Shown piece by piece: positions 23,927-38,830 of a stretch of DNA of 64,000 bases (its first letter is position 1; each line of letters opens with the position of its first letter). This DNA is from Taenia hydatigena. Its lineage: Eukaryota > Platyhelminthes > Cestoda > Cyclophyllidea > Taeniidae. The stretch covers positions 8,220,098-8,284,097 of the forward strand of contig JADWOT020000007.1 in the NCBI GenBank assembly GCA_036345935.2, given 5' to 3'. Made by a program: the position numbers and the translations under genes. Below the pieces are notes generated by a model. The model did no database searches, was not told the DNA's origin, and saw only the letters and a list, made by a program, of their open reading frames with translations.

Positions 23927-26900
23927 GATTTTCTTACATTACCGCATATATCTCACCGATCCCACCGTGTTTTTTTTTGCAATTTTGCCACCAACACACA
24001 TGGTAGTCAACATGTTACTTTGCAGTCAACTCTTTTGCGCATGTCAAGAATAAAAGTTGAGGGTTTGTTTAAATCATAAGTTTAGTCATGATTTGACAGT
24101 GCTGAATCTTTGTTACACATTTAGTTATCAACTTGCAGAATCACTTTGTCTTTTGCTTACATGTTTCTCGGTTGCTTACAGTTTCCCCAGGTAGGTTAGT
24201 GCCGTTCATATGTAAACATATATTTTGGGTGACAAGTGGGAAGTCGAGATCAAATCCTCGAGTCTGCGGACCTTTTAAACATACCATAGCACAGCTAATT
24301 CTAAGCATGAATTAAATTTGTTTAGCCACATGCTTTCTCTCCGGTACCTAAATGATTGATAGTCTTCTTTGCTGAATCCATCCGTTCTAAGATTTAAAGT
24401 CTAAAACGAAGAAACGGCGTCAACGAATCGTCTACGCTTGGGTTAATTCCCTCTGATGATAAGAATTTTTCCGAAATTCAGCCTTTTAATGCGTCTGCCT
24501 ATGTTTTGCCAAAAATGTGCTGTAAAACTGCTTTGCATTAAGTTGGGCAAACAAGAAATCCTAATTTTAATGATTCCTCTAGCACTCCGTTCTCAAATTA
24601 CCTGGCTAGCAGAGAGCCTTTGTACCACGCGCAAACGTTAGTCGTTTTTTAAAAATAATGGAAAGTTGCCTACAAGTTACGGATGTATTTATTGGCCCTA
24701 AGCTATTCGAATTCGACTTCCCCAGAATGCCACGCTTAGAATACCCCAAGCTAAGACGATGAACATATTTATGCTCGGGTATTAGGGCATTCTTTGATGA
24801 CAAAGCAGAAGCATATTTATTTTATCACTGAAGACCCTAGACAACCTTCACAAACGCTTCTCCTCGTTAAAAGACACCTCCTCTAGATGGTGTGATTGCT
24901 TGTAACCAAAAAAGAGAACACTGAGGGGTTTTATTTGTGTGGTGGCTGCTCCACTCTTGACGTCAACGTAAACGCACGTGATCAACTTGGCTGAGGCCTC
25001 ACCATCTTTTCACCCAAAAGCAGTAGATAGCATTAGCCTTCGGTTGCCATCTAGGTCCGTATTGGCACGTCAAGCCTTTGTTTTGACTCACTTAAGACTA
25101 ACCAACAAGGGCGCTTGTCCCGGCTAGATGGGTATCTAGTGTGTAGGAAAACAAGTCTATAATATAAAGTCTTCGCAACTGCTGACGACGTCGACCCAAT
25201 TCAGATAACTCACAGTGTTCAATGCTAGTTCTTACTTAGTTCCTACTTTTACAAACGTGGAAAACTGTTTTTTGAAATTTGAGTGGTAAAATGGCTCCCT
25301 GTTCGGTCAGTGGTGTGGCTTTCAATGCATTCAAGAAATCTATCAAAATGGGCGTTGGAGCGAGATTTTGCATTGTGCTGCACTAGGAGGTAGAGAACTC
25401 TCAAAGCATACTTTGCTTCGTTGACATTATGCACGCACTTAAAGCAACTTAGTGGGCTCTTTGCGAGCAAGGAATGCCAGCACAGGCTGGCATAATCAAC
25501 TTTGCAATATAATTTGGGGCAACATTGCTCCATGTCGGAAAGGGTACCAGGACACGCCGGTCCCACCAAGCTTTCAACTGGAAAGACGCACTTAATTAAA
25601 GCGAATAAAAATCGGTGCGACTTAGGAGTACGATGGTAATAGCTGGAGCGAATTGCTTTGATTTGTGCAAGATGTTTTATTTGAATGGAGCTGGCCTTCC
25701 AGCACACAGTAATAATGTTACCAGTTGCCTATAAACAACAACTACTCTGTCGATTAGCGTGGAATGCTTGCCACACTGATGAAGAGCGCACCTTCTATTT
25801 CCTTTTGCAATACCACTATGTGCGTTATTAAGTGCTTTGAAGAATGGGTCAATCCTAACGTCGATTATCCGATTGGCACAATTATGGACTCAAGAATTTG
25901 AATGTTTTATCCAAGTTGAACAGCTATGAGAGCCTGTTGTGCCGCAAAAATAACCCACCGTAATGAGGATGCTTGAGGTCCATATAATCTTCCCTTGGGA
26001 AGGTTGACCGAGCAGCCAGTCCTGAGATGCGCCTGCACCAGTGGACTTCGTTATTCTCGTCCCAATAGAAAAGGAATGGAGATAAAAGACTTAGTTTTAA
26101 ATAGCCATCTTAAATAGAACGTTCTTTATTCGTGAACAGCCTCGGCCAAGGAGAAGGTGGAAGTTGGCAAAACTGTTTTGGATGTCCCAGTCAACAGACT
26201 CACGTAGAAAAGGACTGATTATAGGCAACTGCAAGGAGGATTAACTAAGACAATCGCTTTTAGTCATTAAATTGCCTCTCCTACACACTAAGTAATAGTG
26301 CCTCCAGATGGTATCTAGGCTTTGCAAAGAGCCTCTGCGTCCTTGGAAGTAGTCAGTTTCATTGCTTTCGCTTCCATTGAATGCACAGAAGCATTTATTT
26401 CTGCATGAGAAAAGCGCAGTACTTTTCTTGAAAGCAGTGCACTATTTGTTTGCCAAACCCAAGCGTTTCACCTGCAAAATAACTTCTGTAACGGAGTAAT
26501 GGAAGGACAATTCGAAATGCAATGTACAAGACTCGATTGCGGCAGCCTGTGCTAACTTCATCGTTTCTTCCTTTTAGATGAATTTTACCTATGTTGACAC
26601 TATGAGTTGTAAAACACAAATCATTTTCACTTCCTAAGCCAATGTTGCATTCAGCAAACTTAAAATCAGTTAACGAAGCAAGGTTTTGGTTACTCAGGGA
26701 TCGCCGGTTGCCATGCAACGACCACTTGTCTGTCATATCACCCTAGTGTCGCTTAGCAGTAAAATAGCCAAGGTGTCCGTGTAATTACTGTTGCATGAAG
26801 TCGCTGCTGTTAGCTTGGTATGGTGTAATGATAGTCAAATCTGTTGGCTTTACACGATCTTGCGCACACTTTTATAGGAAAAACAAAACAAAATATTTGC

Positions 26901-29900
26901 TGATTTGCCGTCTTTCGGTCCGCGCGACAAAAAAGATGCAAGCTGTTTAAACTTGTGAGGACTAATTGAGCCCCCATGAGCTTTAAAAGGCTATCATTTT
27001 GCAAATATTACCTTAACCATGTACATACTGATGATATAGACACGCCTAATTTATGCTTTTACAGCATGAAATTGTGCCAGGTTCACTCCGTTGCATGGCC
27101 CTTACCTTTTGGCGATTGAACTGTAGGAGGAGGGAGTGGAAATCAATCTGCTTAACTTACTACTCAAAACTAAAGAATAACACGTTACAACAATTAAATG
27201 CAGAAATCATGTCATTCATTTAATCACATCCTTTTGATAGCTCTAATCTTTTCACCCATTTGCCATCAAATCAAAGTCTTTCCTATTGTTCCATGCTTCA
27301 TGCCAAAACTGCCATAATACTTCTAGTAACGTACGGTTGCTCATGCAGTGCTATAGTGCATTTCATTATGCAAACACGGTACGAATATTGGTCTGTTTGA
27401 CCTGTACTTATGTGTAGCCTTTTAATTGTTTGATTTTACCCTTTCATTTGCTTCAATTGCACAGAAATTATGATCATTAATTGCCTTCCGCCGCATTGTG
27501 TCTTTTGAGACTGCACACGTGCCAATCACAAAAGTTACCATCGATAAATCATCACTCATAGCCATCAATGTGCCTCAGAGTCTTAAAGCTTTGTGCAAGA
27601 ACGTGGTTTCTGACTTCTGTCTTAACTTACAAGCAAATACTTTTTTTCACTAGCGACACAATGCGTGAGAACTTGATCCTTTAGTCAAGTTGCAAGTGAC
27701 ACGGGTACCTTGCAACTGTTTTACATTGTTGGGCCTTCGAACGGGATTCATTTATTACACAGTGTGACCACCTCTTCCGCAAAGTATTTTACAAGGATTT
27801 TGATCCGAATTTTGTGGATACTCTAGTGTATCCTACATCTCAGGCCTCGGAGGGTTAGTAATGTGTCATCAAAGAGTTAAGACACCATAACTGACGTCAT
27901 AAAACCCTTTGCTGCTCCCAATGGCTCTAACTTATAAAGTGGCAAGCATTTGCATGCACTTTACACATTAGGAGAGCATAAAGCACCTTAGTGCTTTTTT
28001 TGCAAATCTGTGAGTTCCAAAACCTGACAGTGTCATCTGTGGTGCAATCAGTAGGAGTTGATGCGGTCTCGCTTGAAATGCACATCAATCCCTATAGTAG
28101 AAATGTAGAAATCACCTGCACATCAAAGATTGTGTCAACGTCACCATTTATTAATTAGTAGCTTATATATCTTAAGCGACGTCGATAATTAAACCGGCTA
28201 TTATTATTATCAACTTCAAGGACTCAAATGTTGGGTTTATCAGCATTGATGCGAAGAATTTTTAAGTGCATATATGTAGGTCGATCTCATTTTACATTAG
28301 AATGTGTGAGTAATTTAATTTCGTTCACATTGTAGTGTTTTAATGCGAATAACATTTTCTGAGAACGGCATAATTAACTTGTATTTTCCATTTTATGTAC
28401 CAATTCGAAAATCATTTTGCAGACAACTTGATGTCGAACTTCACTTGAGCAACGGGTAAAGTGGCTTGTAGAAAATAGAGTGCAAATTAAGCCGCTTAGC
28501 CGAATCACTGTCCCAAAATGCCGAGTTGTCTACCCTTTTTAGCAGGATTACTAAGTATCGACCAAGTAATGACAGCAGTTGCATTTCGGCAAACAACAGA
28601 CTGAAGTAAATTAGCATTTCTACTTTCAATCTGCCCGTTTTGATACACCCCCTTTGTGTTGCAAGGCAGCGTTAGCAGTTAGATGACAAATGCAAAACTA
28701 GCTAGTGCATTAAAACATGCATGAATAGTATCTCCTTTTTCAATTAATTTCACTTTCTGCATCAAGGTATCCAATTGCTTCTCATAGAAGGTGGTCAACT
28801 TGGTCTGTCGATCTGATATTTAAAGCCAATCATATTCAAATTATCTCTGCGTGTTTTTGAAACACCGGCGTCTTCTTTGAGAGTTCTTGTAGTCACTGGA
28901 TCAAGCCAGAGGGAGGCCACTCAGCTAATGTAACGATTAACAACATCCTCAATTTCTACTTGTTAATTTCATACACCTTGCTCACTCCAGTGACGTGTAA
29001 CTCTGTATTCAGTGCTAGTAATGTCAATTTCAGCATGTGCTCTTTCATTTTACTAATCTCGCGGTAGAGGGTGCATTCTTGGAAGGGTCGATCTGTAACG
29101 TATCCATCAGCTACAAATTACATACGTTGCTTTCACGACCTGTTAATCCACGTGTGCATAGATGCTAAGTATATATAATTTGGGATGCTAAAAATGTGGC
29201 ATGAAGCGGCATTAGGTGTCTGGCGGGGTTCTGGTACAATAACCTGCTTTTTACAAGGGAGAAACTAACTGCGTCTCTCGAAGTCTCAAATTCATAGAAG
29301 GAGAAACGGGTTGAACAGCACAATTTGTATAACATAATTAGCCAGTCCGAAATAAGATTATATGAACCTGGACCGCAAATGCTTGTTAGTAAGTACAAGG
29401 AATGAGTTCAATATATAACGAATGTTGTGAGGATCTTTAGTCTCGTTTAGCTATTATCAGGCAGTAGAATAAAGACAGCGATTAAAAGACGATTTCATCC
29501 CTCGGTGATCCATAAAAGCGATCAGATAGGGATTGATTTTCCTGTTTGATGCAATCTGCACACGTAGAGAGGTAGAGACAGCCGAAAGCAAACCTTATTG
29601 ATCATTTTGCTCATGGCCTCGCGCACCATACTGATAGCACATCAAATAATGCCAAAACTGCACAATTACAACCTTGAACCAACAACTTTAATTCGGCGAT
29701 ATTCTCAAGGATGAAGATGGAAATAAAACCTGGTGTGTGTACTTTGCCGGAACAATTTGGATTCTCAGTAAAAGAATATTAATGCATTACAATTTTCCTC
29801 ACTCTTCTCACCATCCTGGCTATGTTGCGGAAGGCAAACACTGGACCTTCTGTCGTCATCATATTGTCAAGTCCACGAGGACAGAGAAGAATCTGTATGA

Positions 29901-31646
29901 AGTTTCGACTAAATCGCTTCATTTCATTCTTACGTTCCCGAAGGAGAGATGAAGAGGAGCATTGCTACAAATGGTTGCTAGGCAACGAGATTCGATAATA
30001 CATTTAAGAAACCTCACCCGGGTGCTTGCGTTTATCTTTCGTTAGGGGCATGTGCAAACTAAAGCAAAAGGTGAGTTGGCATGAGGGACAGGTGGCCGAA
30101 AGAGAATTATATGAGAATTTTGGCTTAAATTTTAAGGTGGGAAGGTATGTCTGTCTGTGTGCATCGATTTACATCTTGCAGTAGATGTGGCTGGAAGGCA
30201 ATGAATAGGCGCAATTACAAAAGCTGCGAAAGTCTCTGACAGTGTAGCCATGCAGCTTTCTTAACTGTCCAAAGGGACGCTGCTTTGATACTCGTTGTTA
30301 ATATTCTTTTTTCCTGTTACTCTTAACATCACGTCCATATTTTGCTCGGAATGGCACCTCCGCAAGGCAGAGTGGCGGATCGGTGTTGATAAGAGTTGTC
30401 GAATTGTGGGACGATAGACACCGTAGATCAAACACTACAATAGCTCATGCACACCGCGGTTGGTTTAGGCTGGTTGATGGAGAATATACCCTTGAAGACG
30501 GAATCGGGCTAACAGGGGAAGGCCTGACAAGAACTCAGTTTTGCTAGCCAAAGTCACTGTCTTCGTAGCACTAATGTATATCTGCGGCTGTTCATGCTAC
30601 CTCTCGACTCATAGTAATCAGAAGGCCGTCTTTAAAACTCATCTGCTCTGGTGGAATAATCAGCTGCATTTGTTGAAGCGGAATTTGAAGGAGGGTGGAT
30701 AAGAAAAGAATGTGATTCCTTTCTTTAAAGCGGCGTATAATACGTACATGGAATCTTTACATGCATGAACAGTGATGCGTAACTTACCGCACCATCTGAA
30801 CGAAAGGAAAAGTTAAGGCCACGAAGGTGATTACCATAGTAAAAGTTGTGAGTCAACATGCACCATGCTAGTAAAATTGCTGGACGCACGTGACGATAAG
30901 CATGCCAGCTTTAGTGTGCATGCGGTAGTTCATCTAATGCTGCCCTTAGTTAGACCCAACTAAATTGTGAGGTAAATACTGTTGATGTGGACACAGATTG
31001 TGAATGCTAGTCACTGCATTGACTCGGGTCCCAGCATGTTTAAAATATGGTCACTGATGTTAATCGAGTAGCATGATTAAAAACATAAATGCAAGTGGAA
31101 AGAAACAATGAGAAAGGAAAGCAAACTAATCGCTTTAGACCAGTGTGTGACTAATGAGTTTAGCCCTTAAAAACACTTCCACAGCATTCAATGGTATTGA
31201 CGCACTCAAACCTGATCAGGGAGCAAACGCATTCTAAAGTCCTGTCAGGGGCACCCATGGCCACACTTATTCTTAGCTATTGAAGAAGTCCAATTTTGTG
31301 GTGAACTGCCTGTTCTTAGCGCGTACGGACGAGGATGTTCGTGTGCGTGAGCGGAGAAGAGAATCGATGGTATGGGTGCGGTGAAGGCAACCTAAAATAA
31401 TGCGGCTGAGTTGGATTAGCAAGTGGAGATAAGTGAATGCAGAAAGAGCTGCCCAATAGCGCATTTGCTTGTTTACATATTGTTTACTTTAAGATGTAGC
31501 ACGCAGCTAATCAAATGTTCCAACGGCTTTTTTCGACGCGCTGGTGGTGAAGTTTATGATATCTCGCTTGTCTGTTTGGCCTGTTTACATGAGTGCACCA
31601 ACGTAGCCGCGCTCCCTCTGCTCGCATTACAAGCGATTGTTAACAA
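23927..31646. other. Gene-poor AT-rich DNA
   Basis: No gene, RNA or strong repeat was recognised. The longest frame is 152 codons on the minus strand (25249-25707). It is rich in Cys, His and Ser but has no domain I can name and no splice-linked neighbour. A fragment of an old element is possible. Confidence 0.5.
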
Positions 31647-31719
31647 GGTTTGACGGACTTCGAACCCGTTACACACAATCTCCGTACCCATTGCTATGGC
31701 ATCTCTAAGCCTCATGCGG
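31647..31719 (-). repeat. Degenerate tRNA-derived (SINE-like) sequence
   Basis: On the minus strand an A-box-like GAGGCTTAGAGA (31702-31713) is followed at tRNA-like spacing by a good B-box, GGGTTCGAAGTCC (31655-31667). The T-loop TTCGAAG is flanked by pairable GGG/TCC. The acceptor and anticodon stems are not recoverable, so this is at most a SINE remnant or a decayed tRNA. Confidence 0.3.
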
Positions 31720-34700
31720 CCACAATGATACGTAGCTGTTTAATCTGGTGGCATTTTTAGACCTACTACTGTTGGCGTATTTCGATTAGGGCCAAAAGTA
31801 ACATGAGACTATTCGTGGAAGCTCACATCTGTGGAGAGCCTAGAGTAGCTGACGCATATCCTTTCGCTCATATCATTCTTTAGGCAGAAGAGTGAATACG
31901 CCATCATCACTCGCACGTTACCAACTTTGGTTGCAGCCGCTGCAACCGTCGTCCCACAGCGAATTTGAGCTGCAATCGACTTAGTGACGATCACTCGCAG
32001 TCACTTTAAAAAGTGGTCGAGAGCTATTTATCTTTGACTCCGGAAACCGGCGCCTTATTTCTTAGGCCACCTGCTCTCGTCTACTGTCTGCCACACCACG
32101 AACATACGCTAGTATAAGCGGCGGACCGTGGATCGCAGCGATCCATGGATATAATTCTCGCTTCGGGTGCTAGAAATCTCAAGTTTAACTCTTGGCAAAT
32201 TTTGCTATTAATCCCGTAGTTAGCACAGCCTTTTGGAAATGCGTCATATAAGTCCTTGATTGTCATCGTTATCCTAAACTTTTAAGTTAAATAAGAAGCA
32301 ACAAACTTGATTTCCAAAGTCGGTTAAGCACACTGACTGCAAAGAATGCCCAATCATCCGGTCAGGATTTTGGTCTGCCATAGGACAAATACGCCCTCAT
32401 CGAGAAATTGTGCCTACGTCATTACCACAGTGATCACTTGCTCCAAACTGCCTGCTTTATAGAATCAGAGCTTTGCAACTGATGATGTGTTATATCCAGA
32501 ATGTCTAGAACGTCTTGCAAAAGCCCTATTCTCAATTAACAGGATTCAGAGTTAGGGCTCGCCAATACTTGTAGCAGAATGCATTGATACGCCACTATTT
32601 GGAATGATGAATGTGCTCTTCCAAAGCCCAATTGTATGCGTGTAAAGATTTAACTGAAGAGCGGGATTATTGCTCCACTTGGTTAAGTGTTTTTTGTTTA
32701 TGGTTCCAACCCTCATTTGGATTGGAATTATTCTGCTCTTATTGCGCATCTGTGCTCCGCATCACAATCGTTTGTTTGTTGTGCGACGCATTTATAGCAT
32801 ACGTCACTAATCATCTCATGATGACTGAAGCTGTACTGTGTCGCGATTCGCAAGATTATTGCTTGTTTTATGAAAACGGCGTTAATAAGGCACAAACGTA
32901 ATAGCATTGTTTTTGACGCTTGGCTCTGAATTATTGATCGTAATTTTTCGCATAGCCAATGCCATGATCAGACAATCCTGATAGATTCTATTGTCCGCCA
33001 TGCTTCTGTAGTAAGTGTTGCCCATGGCTCACGAAGTGCATTCATGATGTTTCCGCATTCAATGCAATTTATGGTTGTCACATAGCGCAACGCAGTCGTT
33101 ACCTATCTTACACTTTTACTGTACTCACGATTGTCAGCTGAAGTGCGTTAAGAGTGATGCTAAGTTAATAAAACAATGATGAATCATACTTACTGCATGG
33201 CTAGATTTATATTAGAGGTGTAAGTAAAGCAAACAACGTTACGTTCGAGTGTTTCGATAATTTTTATAAAAAATGGAAGCTCGATATTTATAAAGCCCAT
33301 AAAAATGCATTATGACGGGCGTGCTAATGGGAACTTCCCTTCTCCGGAGCAACCAATCCGATCCATTTGCGAACTGCATCAAGAGAACACTTGCACTTAT
33401 GTAAACATGCATGGCTAAATGCGGTCAGATTAGTCTTAATCTAAATCCATGTCACTTACAAGGTCACCAAACGTGGTCATTTTGAGGCAGCAGATTCTGC
33501 TCGCGCATGTGACTAAGTCTTCCTTGGTGTGGAGCCATGAGTGGTCATGCACGACCCTGGCCAAAGTCGAAGGCAACGCCCAAGTACGTTAATGCTGCAC
33601 CTCTCCAAAACATCCCATCAAGTGTTTAATAGATGGGGAGTCCTTGCTATGACTTTCGCATAGAGACCCGTTCCTCATGCTTAAACAAAAATAAACGTAT
33701 TTGTCAATTTAATTCTCTTATAGCATGATAAAAGTGAATCAAGAGAGTTCGCTATATTTATAAAGCTAAAATAATAGGCTCACCTGTTGAACCGCCACTC
33801 ATACCACCCTGATAGTAAACAATAGTCACTTTTCACATGTAGCGAATGGCAAACATTAGATATTTTGCTGAGTCGGAAGAGTGTCCCCTGGTAAATACAG
33901 CCTTGGTAGTCTGCATCATAGTCTATGAAAAAAACGTCTCCTTAGAACCTAACGCAAGTTTCGGAAGCACAAGTTTAGGCCACGATGACAGGACTGGTTG
34001 TTGATACTGCAGAAGGACGTGTGATGCTTTGCAGTTTTTGGCAGGAGTACTTCGAATGAGTCCCCTTTGTGATTAAGTGGATGAATTAATACTGACGTAT
34101 TCCCAACGACTTGATAACAAGGATATCCTTCCACATCCACCCAACTTTTGCAATTGATGCACTCCTCTGTTCCTCACTAACCACTCACTTTTCATTCCTT
34201 TGCAAAATATAGGACAACGAAGATAGAAATGTTGACAGACATAGCCGTGGACTGAACTTTAACAAAATTTTTTACCAAGCCTATAAAAAGGAAACAATGG
34301 ATTTGATTTAAGCGAATCCTAGTTTCGTGTCCTGAAAGTTAAGCAACACTACTTGTGTTTGGACGAGTGGGGACATTATCACTGATCCTAGAACGCTAAC
34401 GCAAAAAGTAAAGTTAGGCGAGCTTACTAGTTTGGGTCTCCGCTTGAGCCTCATTCTTTCAAATACGCATCTTTCTTTTGAACAAATAATGCAATGGTAT
34501 TATACTTCAGCAGTTGTGCTACTAAAGGTCTGCGGCAGTCACTTGTCACTGACGAATGCTTCTGGGGTGACACATAACAAAAGACATGTGGTGCCTAAAA
34601 ATTGAACGATACATGAAAAACGTAGTAGCGCTTCGGCAACAACAGCAAAGCTGGATGCAAACTAATAAATGCATCTGTATGGAGATCGCATGCATTGCTT

Positions 34701-37700
34701 CGCAGTTCAGCCTTCATGCCACTAAGTACAAGCTTTCTTTGGAATTGTTTTAGATGATCATGCTGCTTAGTTGGGGAAGACTACCGTGACAACATTTGGG
34801 CTCACGGCATGTTTTATCGGCAAGGGCGCCTAATTTAGTTGGATAAATGACAATGGAACTTTGCCTTCAAATCTCCAAATATCGATGATGCGTATGCGGA
34901 GGTAATGAAGACTTGTGAGTGCACTGCGTATAACAGGCAAAGCAGGGAGACCGAAATTGGGCCGTAGTGACTTCGAGGATATTAGCACACACTTAGAGTG
35001 TCTATAGCATTGAATGGTCGAGGCGAATCCCATTGCTATCGTAAACCATATTTAGAGCCTTGTATTACAATGAGATACTAAGATATAACTATGGAAAACA
35101 CTCTTTTCGTTGGTCCAACTAAGCCGCGGATGCGGCAGTGGTGCATGCGGCGCTTTGTTACAAGTGCGGAATTCCAAGATGCGAAATTTTTGCATTCAGG
35201 TTGATTCAAGGACCGGGATTGTGCGCATATCGTCAGTGGTAATAGCATCAAGAGAGGTAATAAGTGGTTGCAAATGGTGCTGGTGTTTTGTGATAATGTT
35301 GACTTTAGTAGGGATCAAGTGGCTGGTAGGGCGTTTGGCTTTAAATGTAACTGGTTCTATGCCATGAACACGAATCCTTTGAACTCATCGGACAATTGAC
35401 ATGCCTAATAAATAAAATGGACGTGCTCAAATGACAGTTTAGGTAAAAAATGTGGTCTAAGGTGGATGGGCTTAAGGGAAGTAGGATGTTCGTAAACAAA
35501 CTCAATTTATTATATTTTGGCCATGATGCACTGATATTTATTCTGACATAATGCCACTTTCGTTAAAATGGGGAAAACTGGTTGCGAAGCCTTGCTTTCA
35601 TTCAATACGTACAAACCTCTTCCCTCTTTCGGTCTAATCATTTTAAAAAGTGCAATTTGAATGGAATGGTCTATGCCTTATTTACCAACATGTCAGATTT
35701 TATCTTGTGAGGTCTAGTTCGGCGACTCACCTATTCACCATCTCTCTTGCTGCTTCATTGGAGTCTCCTTCCTTTACGCTCGTTGATCATCGTGCATCAG
35801 ACTTTTGTGAGACTACAAAGAAATAATTAGCTTGACATCTGACAATCGTTGCACTTTGGCAGAAGTAATGATGCATTTCAACACCTTGTATATTCAGTCT
35901 TGAGAGCAAAATGGATGTGCCAACCGGAAATGTGAACTTAAGTGAGATGCTCGTGACATTTTGGCACATTCGAGGCCAAGAATGAATTGATTGCTGCGGA
36001 TGCAGCTGCAGCCAAAGCCAGATGGCTGTTTCCTGTCTCCTTTAGCAATAATACCATTCACAAAACCTCTTTAATGCCCACCTACTTAAAGTGCATTTGT
36101 CCACCATGATTTAAATCACCTTTAGACAGTTTTAGGTTGAAAGTTTGAGCGAACCCGTTCAGCCTAAAGCTCATTAATGCATGCACCAAAAAAAGCTTAG
36201 GCTAATTCAAACGTTGCCATATGTGGTGCCAACGCGTTGCAATAGTGATAATGCTTCCAAGAGCTTTCCCAAGCTGTCATGTTAGGCTCACTTACTGCTC
36301 ATTGACAGAAGATCGAGACAACTAGATTTGATGACAGGGATTACGTATACTGTCCTTTCGCCCTGAAATAAAACCCATTTAGGGTAAGAATTTTGAGTCA
36401 CTATGGGACTCTACGTGAGTTATTGCGCAGATTGCTGTGTCTCACCTACCAGCAACCAGCATGCTCAACCCGGTAACAGTAGCTTCATGACGCAGTGAAA
36501 CAAACACTTTAATAATACCTTTATCGTAATTTTACCAATCATGCTTGGCCAAGCGTAAAGAACTGCAAAAGCAACTTTTATGCTCTATCCAGGACCCTTA
36601 CCATTCTATTGTTATATTGGTTACTTTAGTCGCCGTCATTGTTGAAATTTAATGCCATTATAAAACCAGGCCAAATATAATCGATGCGGCTGCTTATAAA
36701 CAATGCGATTATGGTTCTTGCCTCATGAGACTGAGCGCATTCAAATGCGAACCGAATAGCGCAGTAGACAATTCATTTTGATTTCGTTCTTGCAAACTTT
36801 ACACATTGCAATTGCCTAACGCTACCGTCAACCTAGCAACTGCTCTGCAACTGATCTGCCACTTAGTGTTCAAAATTAGCAGCAACCGGTTAAATTATAT
36901 AAGACGGTAGGACCCGCAGCCTCCAAAGGACCTTTCTGATGCAAAATTAATTTAATTTTATCAGGAAAATACCACATTCACGGGCATCACTTTTAATCCG
37001 GATATGTAATTCATAAGTTGAATCTAACGGTTCTCCTCATGTGCTAAGTTCTATTTATGCCATGAGTTAGTTCTACCATATTTTACTGAACGTTTTAGTG
37101 TCTGTGCATAGGAGATTAAAATATGCTTGAAAACTTATCTATGGTGCAAAGCAGTATGTTGAAATAGATGCTTAACTAAGATTCTGTGCAAAAGAGCTAC
37201 GGAATCTTTTCGATGGGACTTAGCAGGCATCAGTTGCCATGATTTTTGGATTACACACATGTCTCGAGAACCAAATGCCTTCTACTATGTACAGTTGCTT
37301 CACCCAACCGAACTATTATTGGCCAGTGCAACAGCATGAAATGTTAGCTTTGGAAATACCTAAAGTTGACCCGCACTAAGGTCAATTTTAGCGCCCGTAG
37401 GGTGTTGCCTTTCACCCCTTGCACATGTAGGGCATCAGTTCTTAATACCAGTTCTATGTGATTTATTCTATCTCCGTGGGGTAACACCAAGATTAAAACG
37501 GTATTAAATGATTCTATCGCAATGCGCTAACAATCACATTTTTGTGCATTACTGTGCGTATTACAAATCAAGGAGATAAGCAAACCATTACTAAACACCA
37601 CAGGGGGAGATCAGTCAATAATTCCTCAAGTGCTCAAGCAGAACAAGTGGTTCAAATGAAGAAAGTAGCGATTTTTTTGAGGTACTTGAGTCCGCAGACC

Positions 37701-38340
37701 AGGATGAGGCTCACATGAGTTACAAAATTTAATATCTCTTTCCATTGTTCGGAAAAGTAATAAAGCGTGCAGTTGTTTGTGCCACTTTTTATCTTAGTAT
37801 AGAACACATGGGAATGCCTATGTCTAAGAAAAGATAATTGTGACAATCACAGCTATCCTCTTGCTCGTCTGGGAAGGACCTGATTCTGCAACCCAAAGTA
37901 CGTCACATTTTTTGCCGTTTGCCAGTCAAGGGTGTTAGAGAATGAAAGAATGAAAAGCCTTAGATTATCAATCGATCAGTCTGCGGGATCGGATGAAATA
38001 AATAGACCGTGATTTACTGAGTGAGTTCTGTTTTGCTAATTAGCTAGTAAAAAAAGACGCAGCCCTTGAATGGACCAAAGAAACACGCATTTGCAGATTG
38101 CATACATATGAACAATTTTCACAATTTAACGGTGCGAACACTAACAATATACACATCATGCGAATCTTCGAGATCTTCGCATCTACTTCATATGCCACTG
38201 TAATTGTTTTGCGTTACTGTCCAAGACAACGAGCAAATGGTGGGCCCGCCTGACCATACGTGACAAGGTAGAGAAGAGATTGGCTAGATGCGGATCGCCT
38301 AAGTCTAAGGCGAGCTTCATGCATGTGTCCATCTACTGCC
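31720..38340. other. Gene-poor AT-rich DNA
   Basis: No supportable feature. Frames are short (up to about 96 codons) and scattered on both strands without recognisable motifs. Confidence 0.5.
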
Positions 38341-38830
38341 TCTAGGCTTTCTTGAATGATTTTCCTGCCACCATTATATTGGCGGCTAGTCCTGCCTTCC
38401 CCGACTGTCTGCGTTCTTGCCTTTTAGTTCAGAGGCACGCACAGACCAGAGTGACGTACACAGCACACTCACATACACACGCACACGTGAGAGCAAACAA
38501 GAGGTGTGTAGAAGCTGGCAGGGCCGGGGCCAGGACAGGAGCCCCAGCCATAGCAAGACATGGAGGGAACACAACTCATGTATTGCTGTGGTCTTGCTCG
38601 TATACGCATGCACACACAGAAAGGTAGATGTGGGTAGGGGATTATAGGTGAGGGAGAGGCACGGGCACAGCTGAGCGTCACACAGTCATTAAGCTCCTTC
38701 CCAGTGAGAGTCGGCATTGCCCGTCCACTGCACCACCTCGTATTCCCCTAATCTCGTCAGCTAACTCCATCATTCATGCCTGCTTCTGCTGCTGCTACAC
38801 GCCAATTCTCTCATACATGGGTGCGAACCA
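38341..38830. repeat. GC-richer, CA-rich low-complexity patch
   Basis: The segment contains CA-rich runs, best seen at 38461-38487 (CACTCACATACACACGCACACG) broken by other bases, and again near 38607-38618. Local composition is distinctly more GC-rich than the surroundings. Several overlapping frames on both strands are by-products of this composition. Confidence 0.45.

Noticed and set aside
25249..25707. 152-codon minus-strand frame, the second longest in the window
   Set aside because: No domain, odd Cys/His/Ser-rich composition, no start context and no splice partner. The length is within chance for 64 kb.
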